Positions 1 through 8,826 of a stretch of DNA of 24,576 nucleotides are shown piece after piece. The notes beneath the pieces were generated by a model that was not told where the DNA came from, searched no databases, and worked only from the letters and a program-made list of their open reading frames with translations. The position numbers were made by a program, and so were the translations under genes. This DNA is from Bipalium vagum (taxonomy: Eukaryota > Platyhelminthes > Tricladida > Geoplanidae), in NCBI GenBank assembly GCA_037834085.1, contig JBBMKC010199830.1:1-24576 (forward strand). The letters are read 5' to 3'. The stretch's first letter is position 1, and the number at the start of each line of letters is the position of its first letter.

Positions 1-69
<69 letters not shown>
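1..69. repeat. (TAA)n microsatellite
   Basis: About 23 uninterrupted TAA units run from the window edge to position 69, so the tract may extend outside the window. It sits 10 bases left of the pogo-like element. Confidence 0.97.
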
Positions 70-74
<5 letters not shown>

Positions 75-79
75 AACTA

Positions 80-91
80 CCGTATAATCTC
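80..91. repeat. Left terminal inverted repeat of pogo-like element
   Basis: CCGTATAAT at 80-88 matches the reverse complement of 516-524 exactly. It is preceded by a TA at 78-79. Confidence 0.7.
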
Positions 92-127
92 ATAAAAGCA
101 ACAACCATAAATTACCTGAAACTATTT

Positions 128-458
128 TTTTCACAGAAAACTAAATTCTTTAAAGATAGGCGCGACTTATCTAAACTCAAGATTTTTAAAGACGGATCCA
201 AGTGGTGTAGCAATTTCATGAGGCGAAATGAGCTAACTATGAGACTGGAAGTTTAAAGTATCTGAGTTCATAAAGCTCTGTGAGCAGCAAACTAATAAAG
301 TAAATGTTATAAATTTTGGAAATGTGGATGAGGGTCCAATAAATTGTGATTTGTCAAGCCATCATACTGTTGATCAAAAAGGAGCTATAAACAACAGGAT
401 TGTTACTACTGGTCATGAAAGAATGATTTTTATTAAAATTCTTGATAGGCCGCAATAA
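128..458 (+). pseudogene. pogo/Tigger-like transposase remnant
   Basis: Two islands can be read. Island one (about 137-256) contains KIFKDGSKWCSNFMRRNEL, which matches the CENP-B-type helix-turn-helix of pogo transposases (usual pattern: F-x-G-S-x-G-W-x-x-x-F-M-R-R-x-x-L), and ends in a TAA at 254-256. Island two (300-458) contains NFGNVDEGPINCDL, then HHTVDQKGA and RIVTTGHERM, matching the start of the DDE domain (usual N-M-D-E-T-P, then T-V-D-x-K-G and R-T-T-G-H-E). It ends in a TAA at 456-458. The first catalytic Asp, the D of VDE, is present, but the linker between the islands is shortened and the rest of the DDE domain is absent. This is a broken transposase, not a host CENP-B-like gene, because it lies between inverted repeats. 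Confidence 0.75.
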
Positions 459-512
459 AATGTTATTTTTTTAAAATTAGGTTTTATGTAAGATAGACCG
501 CGGTTTATATAC

Positions 513-524
513 GGCATTATACGG
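513..524. repeat. Right terminal inverted repeat of pogo-like element
   Basis: ATTATACGG at 516-524 is the inverse of 80-88 and is followed by a TA at 525-526. Confidence 0.7.
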
Positions 525-589
525 TAGATACTTGTGCTCTAATTCTCCGCAAACTTAACAAGTTTCAAAATTTTTTTTAACAGTAACCA

Positions 590-741
590 CAAAATATCAA
601 CTGTTAGTTGAAAATTAATCAGAGATACCGGGATTCGACACTAGGATCTTTCACATGCGCATGGACTGTGGTGACCGCTGAGTTACACCCCTGACTGTTT
701 TTCAATTAATCTCACATCAACCAAACGGTTGATGTTTTAGT
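590..741. mobile_element. Small foldback element with tRNA-like centre (possible SINE/MITE)
   Basis: The left flank (590-620, AAAATATCAACTG then GAAAATTAATC) is an imperfect inverse of the right flank (703-741, with CAATTAATC and AACGGTTGATGTTTTAG). Between them lies a tRNA-like stretch read on the minus strand. The right flank is also a hairpin by itself (CATCAACC, four bases, GGTTGATG at 714-733). A tRNA-derived SINE would not normally carry inverted ends, so this may be a MITE that captured a tRNA-like sequence, or a SINE flanked by chance AT-rich inversions. Confidence 0.4.
622..690 (-). other. tRNA-like sequence (degenerate, SINE head or tRNA pseudogene)
   Basis: On the minus strand it begins GGGTGTAACTCAGCGGTCA, resembling a tRNA acceptor strand and D arm with an A box (usual TRGCNNAGYNGG). 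About 33 bases later comes GTGTCGAATCCCGG, resembling the T arm and B box (usual GGTTCGANTCC). The spacing fits an internal RNA polymerase III promoter. The acceptor ends (GGGTGTA and TATCTC) pair badly and no clean anticodon arm can be drawn, so it is unlikely to be a working tRNA. Confidence 0.5.
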
Positions 742-1353
742 AAATCTTCCAAAATTATATCAAACAAATTCATGAATTAAAATCAGAATTCCAAAAATTT
801 GGATTCTGGTAAATTTGTGGTGAATTAAAGTACAAGTACCAAACAAATACTACAACCACAACAAATAAAGATTAACAAAGCAGTTAGGAATTTTTCTAGA
901 ACCCATGTAATAGGTTAGATTTAAGAAATCTTGGTTTTATTAATCAATTATCTTCCCTATTATGAAATAAAGAGGTTGGGAGGAAATTAAAAGAGAATTG
1001 AATGTTGAAGTAAATGTCACAAATAACTATTTCCTGTCTTCTAGACCGGTAGAAAGTAAACAGTTTTCAATGCAGACTGGCATTAAATCCTACATCGCAA
1101 TTATTTAAGTTTATACTCAATCAAAGTTTTGGTCAAAAATCATCTCTAATTTAAATAAATAGTCTAAATTTTGCGAAAAATTGAATTCAATATTTTTTAA
1201 GCCTTGGGAAATTGAACAAATGCTAAAAATTCTTTAACAGGTGGTACTATTGAACCTATGATGGTTCAGGAAAGAGAGCACGTAGGAGAATCGATGACGA
1301 CTTAAAGCATCTCGGAACTTGTTCAAAATTTTTAAATCTTTTATATCAATGTA
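742..1353. other. No gene recognised
   Basis: AT-rich sequence between the tRNA-like foldback and the Tc1-like element. The part at about 980-1310 is less AT-biased and can be read on the plus strand as a broken protein-like stretch including WEEIKRELNVEVN, but I could not match it to a family. Nothing else is supported. Confidence 0.6.
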
Positions 1354-1390
1354 CAGTCAGCCACAAATGAATTGCCGCACTTACAAAAAT
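1354..1390. repeat. Left terminal inverted repeat, Tc1-like element
   Basis: Pairs with 2871-2907 over about 37 bp with a few mismatches and small gaps; the conserved core is AATTGCCGC. Preceded by TA at 1352-1353. Confidence 0.88.
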
Positions 1391-1591
1391 GACATTATCT
1401 TTTGTCCGAAGATTTCAAAATTTTCAAAATATTTACACAATGTAGCTATTAGTGTCTATTATAATAAAATTCTTAATATAACCAACTATATTAAGCAAAG
1501 AATAAAACTATCAAGAAAAAACCGAAACAAATTAATTACTGCAATTTCCAAAAAATCGGTTTTTATTCACAAAAAATGTACCAATACGATT

Positions 1592-2560
1592 CTAATAGTT
1601 TATTGAGCTGCCGTGAGCATAAATAGTCTCATAAATTCTATTTGGCATTGAAGTTACCAAATTTTCCAGGATGTATTGATCCATTGTCTTCCTAACAGCC
1701 AATACCTGCCGACCGCAAATCATCAATGGAATTGAATTGCTTTCCACCAGCATATACCTTCCGAAACAACACTCCCCATAAGTTTTCTATGGGATTTAGA
1801 TCCAGTGAGTTCGGCGGCCAGTCTATAACTTCAATATTTTTGCCTTTTAGCCATTCCATAGTTGAACGGGATACATGGTACCTTCAATTATTTTGCTGAA
1901 AGACAGGGCTGATTCCAGTCTTTTCTTTTATAAAAGGTAGTAGATTGTCTTTCAGGAGTCTGTGATACCCCCATTGATTTAGATTGCCGGAAACAGTTGC
2001 CAAACTCGACCCGCCACTGAAATTGAAACAGGCCCAAATCATTAATGATCCTCCGCCCGAGTGTCTTTTGGAAAATTGCATGTTTTCTTTTCTCAAATCA
2101 TGCCAATAGTATGCATGGCCATTTGGTCCGTTTAAATTAAATTTCTTTTCGTCACTCAAGATGACCTGCTTCTATTCGTCGCCCAATGCTACTTTAGTTT
2201 TCACCCATTGCAAGCGCTTCAATTTGTGTTCAACTTTCAATGGTGGTTTCACTATCATTTTTTGGTATTTTAAGACTTGGGAACTGTTGATAACAAGGCG
2301 GATAGTCTCCTTGCTTGCGTTTAAGTTAAGTTCATGTTTAATTGTCGAGTTTGAAATCGATTTATTGCTGGCTTTGCGAATAATCAATCGTTTTGTTTTG
2401 GGCGAATTCTTTGTCTTTGGTCCAGGCTTACGATTTTTGCTATCTTCATTTTTCAAAATATTATCTTATAGAGCTTTCATTTTTGTTTAACTTATTTCCG
2501 ATCCATCTGTTTTCTGGCTTCGTGGTAGGCCCTAATCATCCCTTTCTCCATGTCAGACAT
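1592..2560 (-). pseudogene. Tc1-like transposase, broken
   Basis: Cut-and-paste transposase of the DD34E group, which binds the element ends through paired HTH motifs and cuts with a DDE domain. The chosen start, ATG at 2558-2560, gives MSDMEKGMIRAYHEARK, the usual opening of the first HTH. The 969-bp span equals about 323 codons, near the usual 340. Visible blocks: GRK/PGPK-type linker; second HTH near SISNSTIKHELNL; VILSDEKKFNLNGPNG with the first Asp; YYWHDLRKE; HSGGGSLMIWACF; FQQNN, where the family has QQDN, so the second catalytic Asp is Asn; then, in another frame, WPPNSLDLNPIENLWG with the final Glu. The C-terminus reads MDQYILENLV, then SMPNRIYETI and HGSSINY before TAG at 1592-1594. 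Breaks include in-frame stops (for example TAG at 2172-2174 where Trp is expected) and frameshifts near 1880, near the C-terminus and in the first HTH. Confidence 0.92.
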
Positions 2561-2870
2561 TTTGCTTAAATTTGGCAAGAATTTACTAAACAGTTTTAAT
2601 TATAATTTTTATAATTATTAATTCTCATTTATTATATATAGTAAAAATTTTAAGTATAAAATTAAAATTGCTATAGAAAATCCAAATTCAATTTAGTGCA
2701 GCAATTAATTATGGTCAACAAAAATTTTGAATTATATAAACAAATTAAATTTAGTTATATTACAACGTAATTTACATACTACAATGCTGTTCAAATAAGT
2801 TCTTATATCTTGTACTTTCATCAATTTTATGAAAATTTAATTACAGTTTAAAAATAATCAAGATTTCTTA

Positions 2871-2906
2871 ATTTTACAAGGCGCGGCAATTAATAAGTGG
2901 CGCACT

Positions 2907-2907
<1 letters not shown>
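2871..2907. repeat. Right terminal inverted repeat, Tc1-like element
   Basis: GCGGCAATT at 2882-2890 is the inverse of AATTGCCGC in the left end, and GGCGCACTG closes the element. Followed by TA at 2908-2909, which also begins the (TAT)n tract. Confidence 0.88.

Positions 2908-2950
<43 letters not shown>
2908..2950. repeat. (TAT)n microsatellite
   Basis: About 14 TAT units begin exactly at the TA duplication of the Tc1-like element. Confidence 0.95.
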
Positions 2951-3573
2951 AATGAAAACCTGTTTCTCAACTTTTTAAAAAATTAATAAGTGCTGTTAAT
3001 ATGAAGAGTATTTTTCTACAATTATTTTGTTTTTAAAAATAATTTCTCAGAGGTTATATCTTTAAGATATCAGAAGACAATTTTCGGTTTATAGTCATAT
3101 TTTAAGAAATAAAACCAGTAATATCAGAAAGCAATAAAAGAAAATTAAACTGCTTTGGACTTGATTAACCTGAAAATAATACATAAATATATATAATAAT
3201 ATTTCCAGTATTATTATTTGTTATAATTCCCTTTTTCAAAGAACTTGTTGTGTACCTAATTTCTTAGTCTTTTAAGAACCTCTATTTTAATAAGTTCGTA
3301 GTTTATATGCAAATAATAATAATAATAATAATAAAAATGATAATAATAATTTATTAACAAAATAATGATAAAACAATTAAGATGTCAAAATTGATAAAAA
3401 TTATCGATAGACTGAGAAAAAATATTGATGAAAGAATTTAAAAAAATAATGTTATTTATTTTTAATTTTTAAAATAAATATATATAAGTTACTCACTCGA
3501 ATATTATCTTTAATTTTCATTAAATATATTTTAATTTTCTTTCAAGGTTTCGACTCCGAGTTCAGTAAATATA
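2951..3573. other. No gene recognised; AT-rich spacer
   Basis: AT-rich sequence between the Tc1-like element and the first mariner. Apart from an (AAT)n tract at about 3311-3351 I see no coding or RNA signal. Confidence 0.7.
3311..3351. repeat. Interrupted (AAT)n microsatellite
   Basis: Two AAT runs separated by a short AAAATGAT interruption. Confidence 0.9.
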
Positions 3574-3606
3574 TTAAGTGTAGGCATAGGTTTTAAACCA
3601 TTTTTT
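3574..3606. repeat. Left inverted end of mariner copy 1
   Basis: TTAAGT at the tip and GGTTTTAAACCATTTTTT inside pair with the right end at 4833-4875. Confidence 0.55.
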
Positions 3607-3744
3607 CATCGTTGTCTTACTAATCCAAATATTATCAAATAACTGCCGCGAAATTTTACATTGGTAATGAATATATTAAATTTTATAAATAAATTAATTT
3701 TATACTTAATTTATTTTATAAAAACCAAAATATCAGTCTTCAAA

Positions 3745-4772
3745 ATGAGTGACGAAAAATTATGCGTTCGGTGTTGCATGTGAATTTGATCAAGGCAAAA
3801 ATGCATCCCAGGTATTTAAATCAATATGTTCCGTTCTTGGTAATAATGCCGTTTCCAGCAGTACATGTAAATACTAGTATCGTCGATTCAAAGACGTAAA
3901 TTTTGATGTTACCGATTGATCACGTAGTGTAGCTCCACAGATATTGGAATAAGCCAAATTGGAAGAGCTGCTAAATGAAAATACATCCAAGAAGCAAGAA
4001 GAAGTCTCTAAACCACTTGTCGTTGATCAAAAAACTTGGGAGACGCTTACACGACATGGGAAAAATTCAGAAGGCTGGAAAGTGGATTCCGCACGAACTT
4101 TCTGAAAGCAATATTTTATGCCGATTAACAACAACAACATCCCTTATTGCTAGACAAATAAAAATACATTTTATGAAAAATCGTCACTGGAGATGAAAAA
4201 TGGAATAATTACAATAATCCAAAACGCAAACATTCGTGAGTGGACCCTGGAATGTCAGCTACTTCAGTTATCAAAACAAATATTCACAACAAAAAAGTAC
4301 TCCTTTGCATCTGGTTGGATATGAAAGGACCCATTCATTATGACCTCCTCCAAGCTGGTGAAACCATTAACGTGGAACCTTATAGCAAACAATTGCTGCA
4401 TTTGGCTAAACAAATCGAGAAAAAAGACCTTTTTCGGGTGAGGATCACGTAAGATTGTCCTGCTACATGACAATGCCAGACCACATGTAGCGTAACATAC
4501 TCAGGAAACAATTTTAAAGTTAGGCTGGGAAGTTCTTCTTCACGCGACTTATTCTCCAGACCTTTTATTATTATTTTATTCTCCAGATTTTTATTTGTTT
4601 CGCTCAATGCAACATGAATTAGCCGGATATCGTTTCAAAAATTTTGACCAGATTTGAGATTTTGTCAAGAATTATCTTGCGTCAAATATCTTTCTATCTT
4701 ACCGGGATTCTGCAATTACCTGAAAGACGGCAAAAAATGATTTCCATTAATGGATATTATGTTGATGACTGA
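3745..4772 (+). pseudogene. mariner transposase, broken (copy 1)
   Basis: DD34D transposase of the SETMAR-like mariner group. ATG at 3745 gives MSDEKLCVRCCM, the usual start, and the span (about 343 codons) equals the family length. Blocks in order across frames: GKNASQVFKSICSVLGNNAV (first HTH); YRRFKDVNFDVTD; second HTH from about 3950 to 4070 ending GKIQKAGKWIPHELSES; VTGDEKW with the first Asp at 4192-4194; KKVLLCIWLDMKG; LLQAGETINVEPYSKQLLHL; VLLHDNARPHVA with the second Asp at 4469-4471; [41 protein letters not shown] and NGYYVDD before TGA at 4770-4772. Several in-frame stops and frameshifts break it. The third catalytic region carries a repeated YSPD, which pushes the last Asp to 38 residues after the second where 34 is usual. 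Confidence 0.93.
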
Positions 4773-4832
4773 TTTTTGAATCCTTGTCGTATAAAAATGA
4801 ATATATTGCCTTTTTAATAACATGTAATTTTT

Positions 4833-4875
4833 TTAAAAAATGGTTTAATAACATATGATTTGATTTTAAACTTAA
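4833..4875. repeat. Right inverted end of mariner copy 1
   Basis: AAAAAATGGTTTAA and the terminal ACTTAA are the inverse of parts of 3574-3606. About eight extra bases separate them. Confidence 0.55.
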
Positions 4876-5114
4876 TATTTAATCAATAATTAATCAAGTT
4901 AATTTAATAATTTCAGTAATCCGTACAAATTGTTTAAATCTACTCTATAATAAATTAAATTATTTAAAAATTCACTAATTTTAAAATTGTTACTATTTAT
5001 TCGATTTTGGATAGTTCTATTTAAAAAATAAGTAACGTTTTCCGGAAGATAAAATGGCATCATTTTGATATTTCTTTCATTTTAAATAAATTATTTTTTG
5101 TACATCTTTCCGTA

Positions 5115-5137
5115 TATTAGGTCTATGTGTAAATTGT
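5115..5137. repeat. Left inverted end of mariner copy 2
   Basis: GTCTATGTGTAAATT pairs with AATTTACGCATACATC at about 6193-6209 with a few mismatches. Confidence 0.55.
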
Positions 5138-5184
5138 AATCTTTTTTCAAAAACTCAATTATTTTTCCAAACACCAAGTACAAT

Positions 5185-6059
5185 TTAATCATCGCAGTAT
5201 TTTCTGTTGTTTGCCGTGACCTTCTGCCATCGTTTTGGGAGCTGTTGAATTCCATCACAAAAGTTGTGTGTTGGTTTAGATGCAATAAAGTCAGGAATGT
5301 TGCATTGACCTGGACAAATAATAATTTGAAGAGACGTCCGGTGAACAGGAAGAATAAAAAAGCCTAACTTAAAATAGTTTCCTGTGTTACAACAATAACA
5401 TGTGGTCGTGTATGTCATGGAGCAAAATGACTTTACGATTTCATTATCCAACAAATGGTTTTTTTTATCAATGTACTCAAACGCTTTAATGGATCAATGT
5501 AGGGTTGTACATTAATTGCTTGGACATGCTTTAGGAACTCCTAATAGAGCAAACATTTCAAATCCCACTACATATATAGCGACTAACCAGTGTGTGTTTA
5601 AGTTTAGCATTCTTATAATGAATTCACTTTTCGTCACCTGTAGAAACTTGTCACGAAAAACTCTGTTTTTGGTACTTTGTACGTTAAGAAAGACATTCTG
5701 ATTCGTTGACCATTGTATATTTCGGAAAGTTGATGTGGTACCAATTTTTCAAGCTTCATAATTTTTCCAATTTCATGTAATAGCCTGATCAATTCTTCAT
5801 TGAGTTGCAAGTTCTTCTTGAGTCTCGCTGATTTTTCATTCAGTAGTGCTTTTAATCAACCTGTTTCCGTTTTCGGAGAGGACCAGCATAATTTCGGTTG
5901 GTTACATTAAAATTATCATCCTTAAACTATTTAAATTAATATTTACAAGTCCTGAGATAATAATGGAACACATTGATTTACAGGCTTCAACAGCATTACT
6001 TCCTTGTAGGAACTGATAACGATGGAATTTTCTAAGTACACCTTATCATCTGTCATCAT
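5185..6059 (-). pseudogene. mariner transposase, broken (copy 2)
   Basis: Same broad group as copy 1, read on the minus strand. ATG ATG at 6054-6059 is the likely start. Blocks, across frames: YQFLQGSNAVEACKSMCSII (first HTH); a deleted stretch; SETQEELATQ and RIDQAIT (second HTH); LEKLVPHQLSE; STGDEK with the first Asp; a shortened middle; VILLHDIHDHMLL, aligning with LLHDNARPHVA and keeping the second Asp; SPDVSSNYYLSRSMQHS, where the third Asp (usual S-D-Y) is Asn; and finally GIQQLPKRWQKV and NRKYCDD before TAA at 5185-5187. The ending is nearly the same as that of copy 1 (LQLPERRQKM, NGYYVDD). The 875-bp span is short of the usual 1035, and stops and frameshifts are frequent. Confidence 0.88.
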
Positions 6060-6191
6060 TTATTCTAATTTTTCTAAATGATATTTTCTAAATAACTAAA
6101 ATTAATTTTCCTTTTGTTTGATGTATTAATCAAGTTTTTGATACAATTAAACAAAGATTAAATTATATTATGAAGTTGTAAAAATAAGTTT

Positions 6192-6214
6192 AAAATTTAC
6201 GCATACATCTTACA
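6192..6214. repeat. Right inverted end of mariner copy 2
   Basis: Inverse of 5115-5137, about three quarters identical by eye. Confidence 0.55.
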
Positions 6215-6482
6215 TATATTTCTATATTTACAAAATAAATTTAGTTGGTGATCGATAATCGAATATTGGTAATGAAAATTTTCGTTAATCTATATATAAT
6301 AAATATAAAGAAAACATATTTTTCAAAAATGAAACATTCATCAATTGATATTTTTTACTCATCAAATTTTTTATTCACTTCGCAAGTATAATGAAACAAT
6401 TGTTACTGATAACTGGAAAATTAATAATAATAAAAATATAATTAATTTGAGATTTTATTTAACAAGCATTATAAAGTTCAAG

Positions 6483-6566
6483 AGTATAGTAAAATGAAAT
6501 AAAAAAAATAAAAAACAGAAAGAGAAGAAAAAAATGGCAAAAGAGAAAGTCACGTGAAAGAGAAGC
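6483..6566. repeat. Purine-rich tract
   Basis: Almost all A and G on the plus strand (AAAGAGAAGAAAAAAATGGC and similar). It is low-complexity sequence; no function can be shown. Confidence 0.6.
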
Positions 6567-6851
6567 CTTTTTATAATAATTGTTACACTTCATTGAATTA
6601 GAAACACTTTATTTTATAGAAATATAATTTATTTATATTGATACTGAAATCTATTAAAATTTGTTTGGATTCGCCTACAAATCAAAGTAAACATTTTATG
6701 TCACTTAATAATAATTAATTAACTAATAATAATTATCAACGATTGATGAAAGATGACAAAGTTTAAGAACAGAAAAAATATTGAATGTTATTACTGAAAA
6801 ATAAAAGTTATTTTGCTTTAATAAGATTATTTATAAAAATTTAATAGATGA

Positions 6852-6905
6852 AAATATAATAATAATGAAAATAATAATAATAATATTATTATCATTATTA
6901 TAATT
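6852..6905. repeat. Palindromic (AAT)n/(ATT)n tract
   Basis: AATAATGAAAATAATAATAA runs into TATTATTATCATTATTATAA, so the tract can fold on itself; the centre is AATATT near 6885. Confidence 0.85.
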
Positions 6906-8826
6906 TAGAAAGAGAATTCAGAATCTATCAGTGATGAATTTTAATTAAAGTGTTTAAAACCATCATATTTTCGATCTTTACTATTAAAATAATAATTAGT
7001 TTAATGTTCTTTTAATTTTAGATTGTCTAAGTGGTTTCAAAATTATAAAAATAAAAGACTGGATTTTGATCAATGAGACCGATTCTCCATTAAATGTCTT
7101 CACTGAAAGGTGTTTATTCCAAATTATCTTCCTAAATTAAAAGATAAATTAACATTAAACACTTTTGAAACTTAATTCTGACATACCATCCTTGAGAATT
7201 AATGAGAGATTTTAAGCTGATACTACTTAACACAATCTTTTACATTAATCGTTCGTTAATACGGGTCGGAAGGTAAAAATTCAATTGACAAATATTAATT
7301 AATTTATAAGCTAAAGGAAATTTGAAGAGCAAATTAATAGAGAGAAACATTAATAAATGTAAAAAGTCAGGACTAAATGTTTGGTGACCAAAATCGAATT
7401 ATTAATCAAAATAATGTTTACTTTAGTCCTTTATCCTCTCAGTTATATTAATGGTAACTTTATTTCGAAATTCCAAATATTTATATTATCTGAAATCCAA
7501 AGATAATTAGTGATAATTATCTGCCACAATAAAACAAAATAATAAAACATGATAATATTTTGGCATAATTAAAAATCTCCAATCTTTTTAAAATTCTAAT
7601 CGAAAAAACTTTTTTAAAAATGAAAATAAAATTACCATAAGTTTGTTCCTTAATTATTATTCCCTAATAATAAATGTTTACAATATCAGTACAGAATTTT
7701 TTTATTATAGATATTTTTTTGCTTCTCCACATGAATTCTATGAGGTACCTATTTTCGTTTTTCTATTCACAAAGTCTTTATTTCTGTTTCATATAGACAC
7801 AATAATTATTACTCGAATTTCCTCCCAAGTTTAGGGTACCATTTGGCTCCTTCATTTTCCTTAACAATCATGATAGATGGAGAAAACCATGATTTAACAT
7901 CAGAACTAGGTCACATCTATTACTTTGTTCAAATTAAATTAAGGTAATATTAATGTATGTAGAAAAATAATAATAATATAATAATTATTCAGTTTATAGT
8001 CAACATATACAAGGTCAACGAAAAAGAAATGCTCGTTCCAATTCAATTAATCATAATAAATTATTTTTCTCATAAACAACATTCATTTTCCTCATGGCTT
8101 TTGCTGTGGAATTGCCTTGATCGAATTCGTATATAATGAAATTTCTGAAATGTTCTTCTGATCATTTGAAGCTTGGCATTTTTAAAATTAACTGGAAATA
8201 TTTTAGATAAATCATATTATTTAAACAACTATTGATTTAATAATATTTAATAAAATAATGAATTATCAAACTTATTGATTAATTTTATTCAAGAGTTTAA
8301 TAAATTTTTCAAAAACGGACATTACTTTTCGGATTACTAAATGAAGAGGAATTTATCGAATGTCTTGAAAAATTAAATTTTTTATTGGTAAATAGTGAGC
8401 TTCAATAAATATAAAATAATGTATTTTTTATTATTGATAAGAAAAATGTTTAGATTGATATTTTTTCTGACTTGATTATTGAATAACGTCCTACACGAAA
8501 TATGATATTATTTAATATTTTATAAATATTTCAGGTATGAAAATAGGACACTAGAACGTAACTTAAGAAAACTAATTTTTCAATAGAAATTATCATATAC
8601 TTTTTTATGATTTATTAAAAATAAACTAAAAAAGAATTTCATTATCTTTTATATATTATTAATTTTAAAGCCTTTTATTTTATATAATTAAAACGTACAA
8701 AGTATTAAATTAGGTTTAATTTCAGTGACTATCGAATCTTTATACCTCATATTTTTCTTATTCATAAGTTCAAAAAATTCTGTTAGATAAGTAACCATGG
8801 TTTTCAAGCAAAATAAATGAATTTGA

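Larger units (their letters stand above)
80..524 (+). mobile_element. Internally deleted pogo-like DNA transposon
   Basis: The left end reads CCGTATAATCTCATAAAAGC from 80 and the right end, read inward on the minus strand from 524, starts CCGTATAATGCCGTATATAA. The first nine bases are identical and each end is flanked by TA (78-79 and 525-526), the target duplication expected of the Tc1/mariner/pogo superfamily. The interior carries two islands of pogo/Tigger-type transposase on the plus strand. At 445 bp it is far shorter than an autonomous pogo element (about 2 kb), so most of the transposase, including the catalytic core beyond the first strand, is missing. It could only have moved using a transposase supplied elsewhere. 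Confidence 0.72.
1354..2907 (-). mobile_element. Full-length Tc1-like DNA transposon
   Basis: The ends are long inverted repeats. The left end begins CAGTCAGCCACAAATGAATT at 1354 and the right end, read inward from 2907, begins CAGTGCGCCACTTATTAATT; both continue into GCCGC and an ACAA/GTAA-type block, for about 37 bp. TA lies outside each end (1352-1353 and 2908-2909), the standard Tc1/mariner target duplication. The length, 1554 bp, is normal for a Tc1-family element. A transposase gene fills the middle on the minus strand. The ends look fairly well preserved, but the gene is broken, so the copy is not autonomous. Confidence 0.92.
3574..4875 (+). mobile_element. mariner-like transposon, near full length
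   Basis: The left end reads TTAAGTGTAGGCATAGG and then TTTTAAACCATTTTTT. The right end (4833-4875) reads AAAAAATGGTTTAA, then CATATG and finally ACTTAA, an imperfect inverse with an extra stretch near the tip. TA flanks both sides (3572-3573 and 4876-4877). The 1302-bp length is typical of mariner (about 1.3 kb), and the transposase fills the middle in the expected place. The tips are eroded, so the exact ends could be off by a few bases. Confidence 0.7.
5115..6214 (-). mobile_element. mariner-like transposon, shortened (copy 2)
   Basis: The left end (TATTAGGTCTATGTGTAAAT from 5115) and the right end read inward from 6214 (TGTAAGATGTATGCGTAAAT) match at most positions over about 22 bp. TA lies outside each (5113-5114 and 6215-6216). 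The element is about 1100 bp, some 200 bp shorter than a normal mariner, which fits a transposase with internal deletions. It faces copy 1 tail to tail. The exact tips are uncertain because the flanks are AT-rich. Confidence 0.62.
6215..8826. other. No gene recognised; long AT-rich stretch
   Basis: Contains only AT-rich sequence with short, unconvincing open frames on both strands. A purine-rich tract lies at about 6483-6566 and a palindromic (AAT)n/(ATT)n tract at 6852-6905. A frame at 7643-7834 (plus strand) encodes a hydrophobic Phe/Tyr-rich peptide of 63 residues, of the kind AT-rich DNA produces by chance, and I do not annotate it. Confidence 0.65.

Noticed and set aside
980-1310. Protein-like plus-strand stretch with WEEIKRELNVEVN, slightly like a MADF domain
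   Set aside because: The resemblance is to a few residues only and the frame is broken; not enough to name a domain.
1319-1606. Open plus-strand frame of 95 codons
   Set aside because: It crosses the left end of the Tc1-like element and is the antisense of its transposase 3' end and UTR.
2161-2490. Open plus-strand frame of 109 codons rich in Phe and Leu
   Set aside because: It is the antisense of the Tc1-like transposase, which has clear family motifs on the minus strand.
5516-5701. Open plus-strand frame of 61 codons
   Set aside because: Antisense of the decayed mariner copy 2 transposase.
7643-7834. Small hydrophobic plus-strand protein
   Set aside because: Phe/Tyr/Ile-rich composition typical of AT-rich DNA, no motif, no context.
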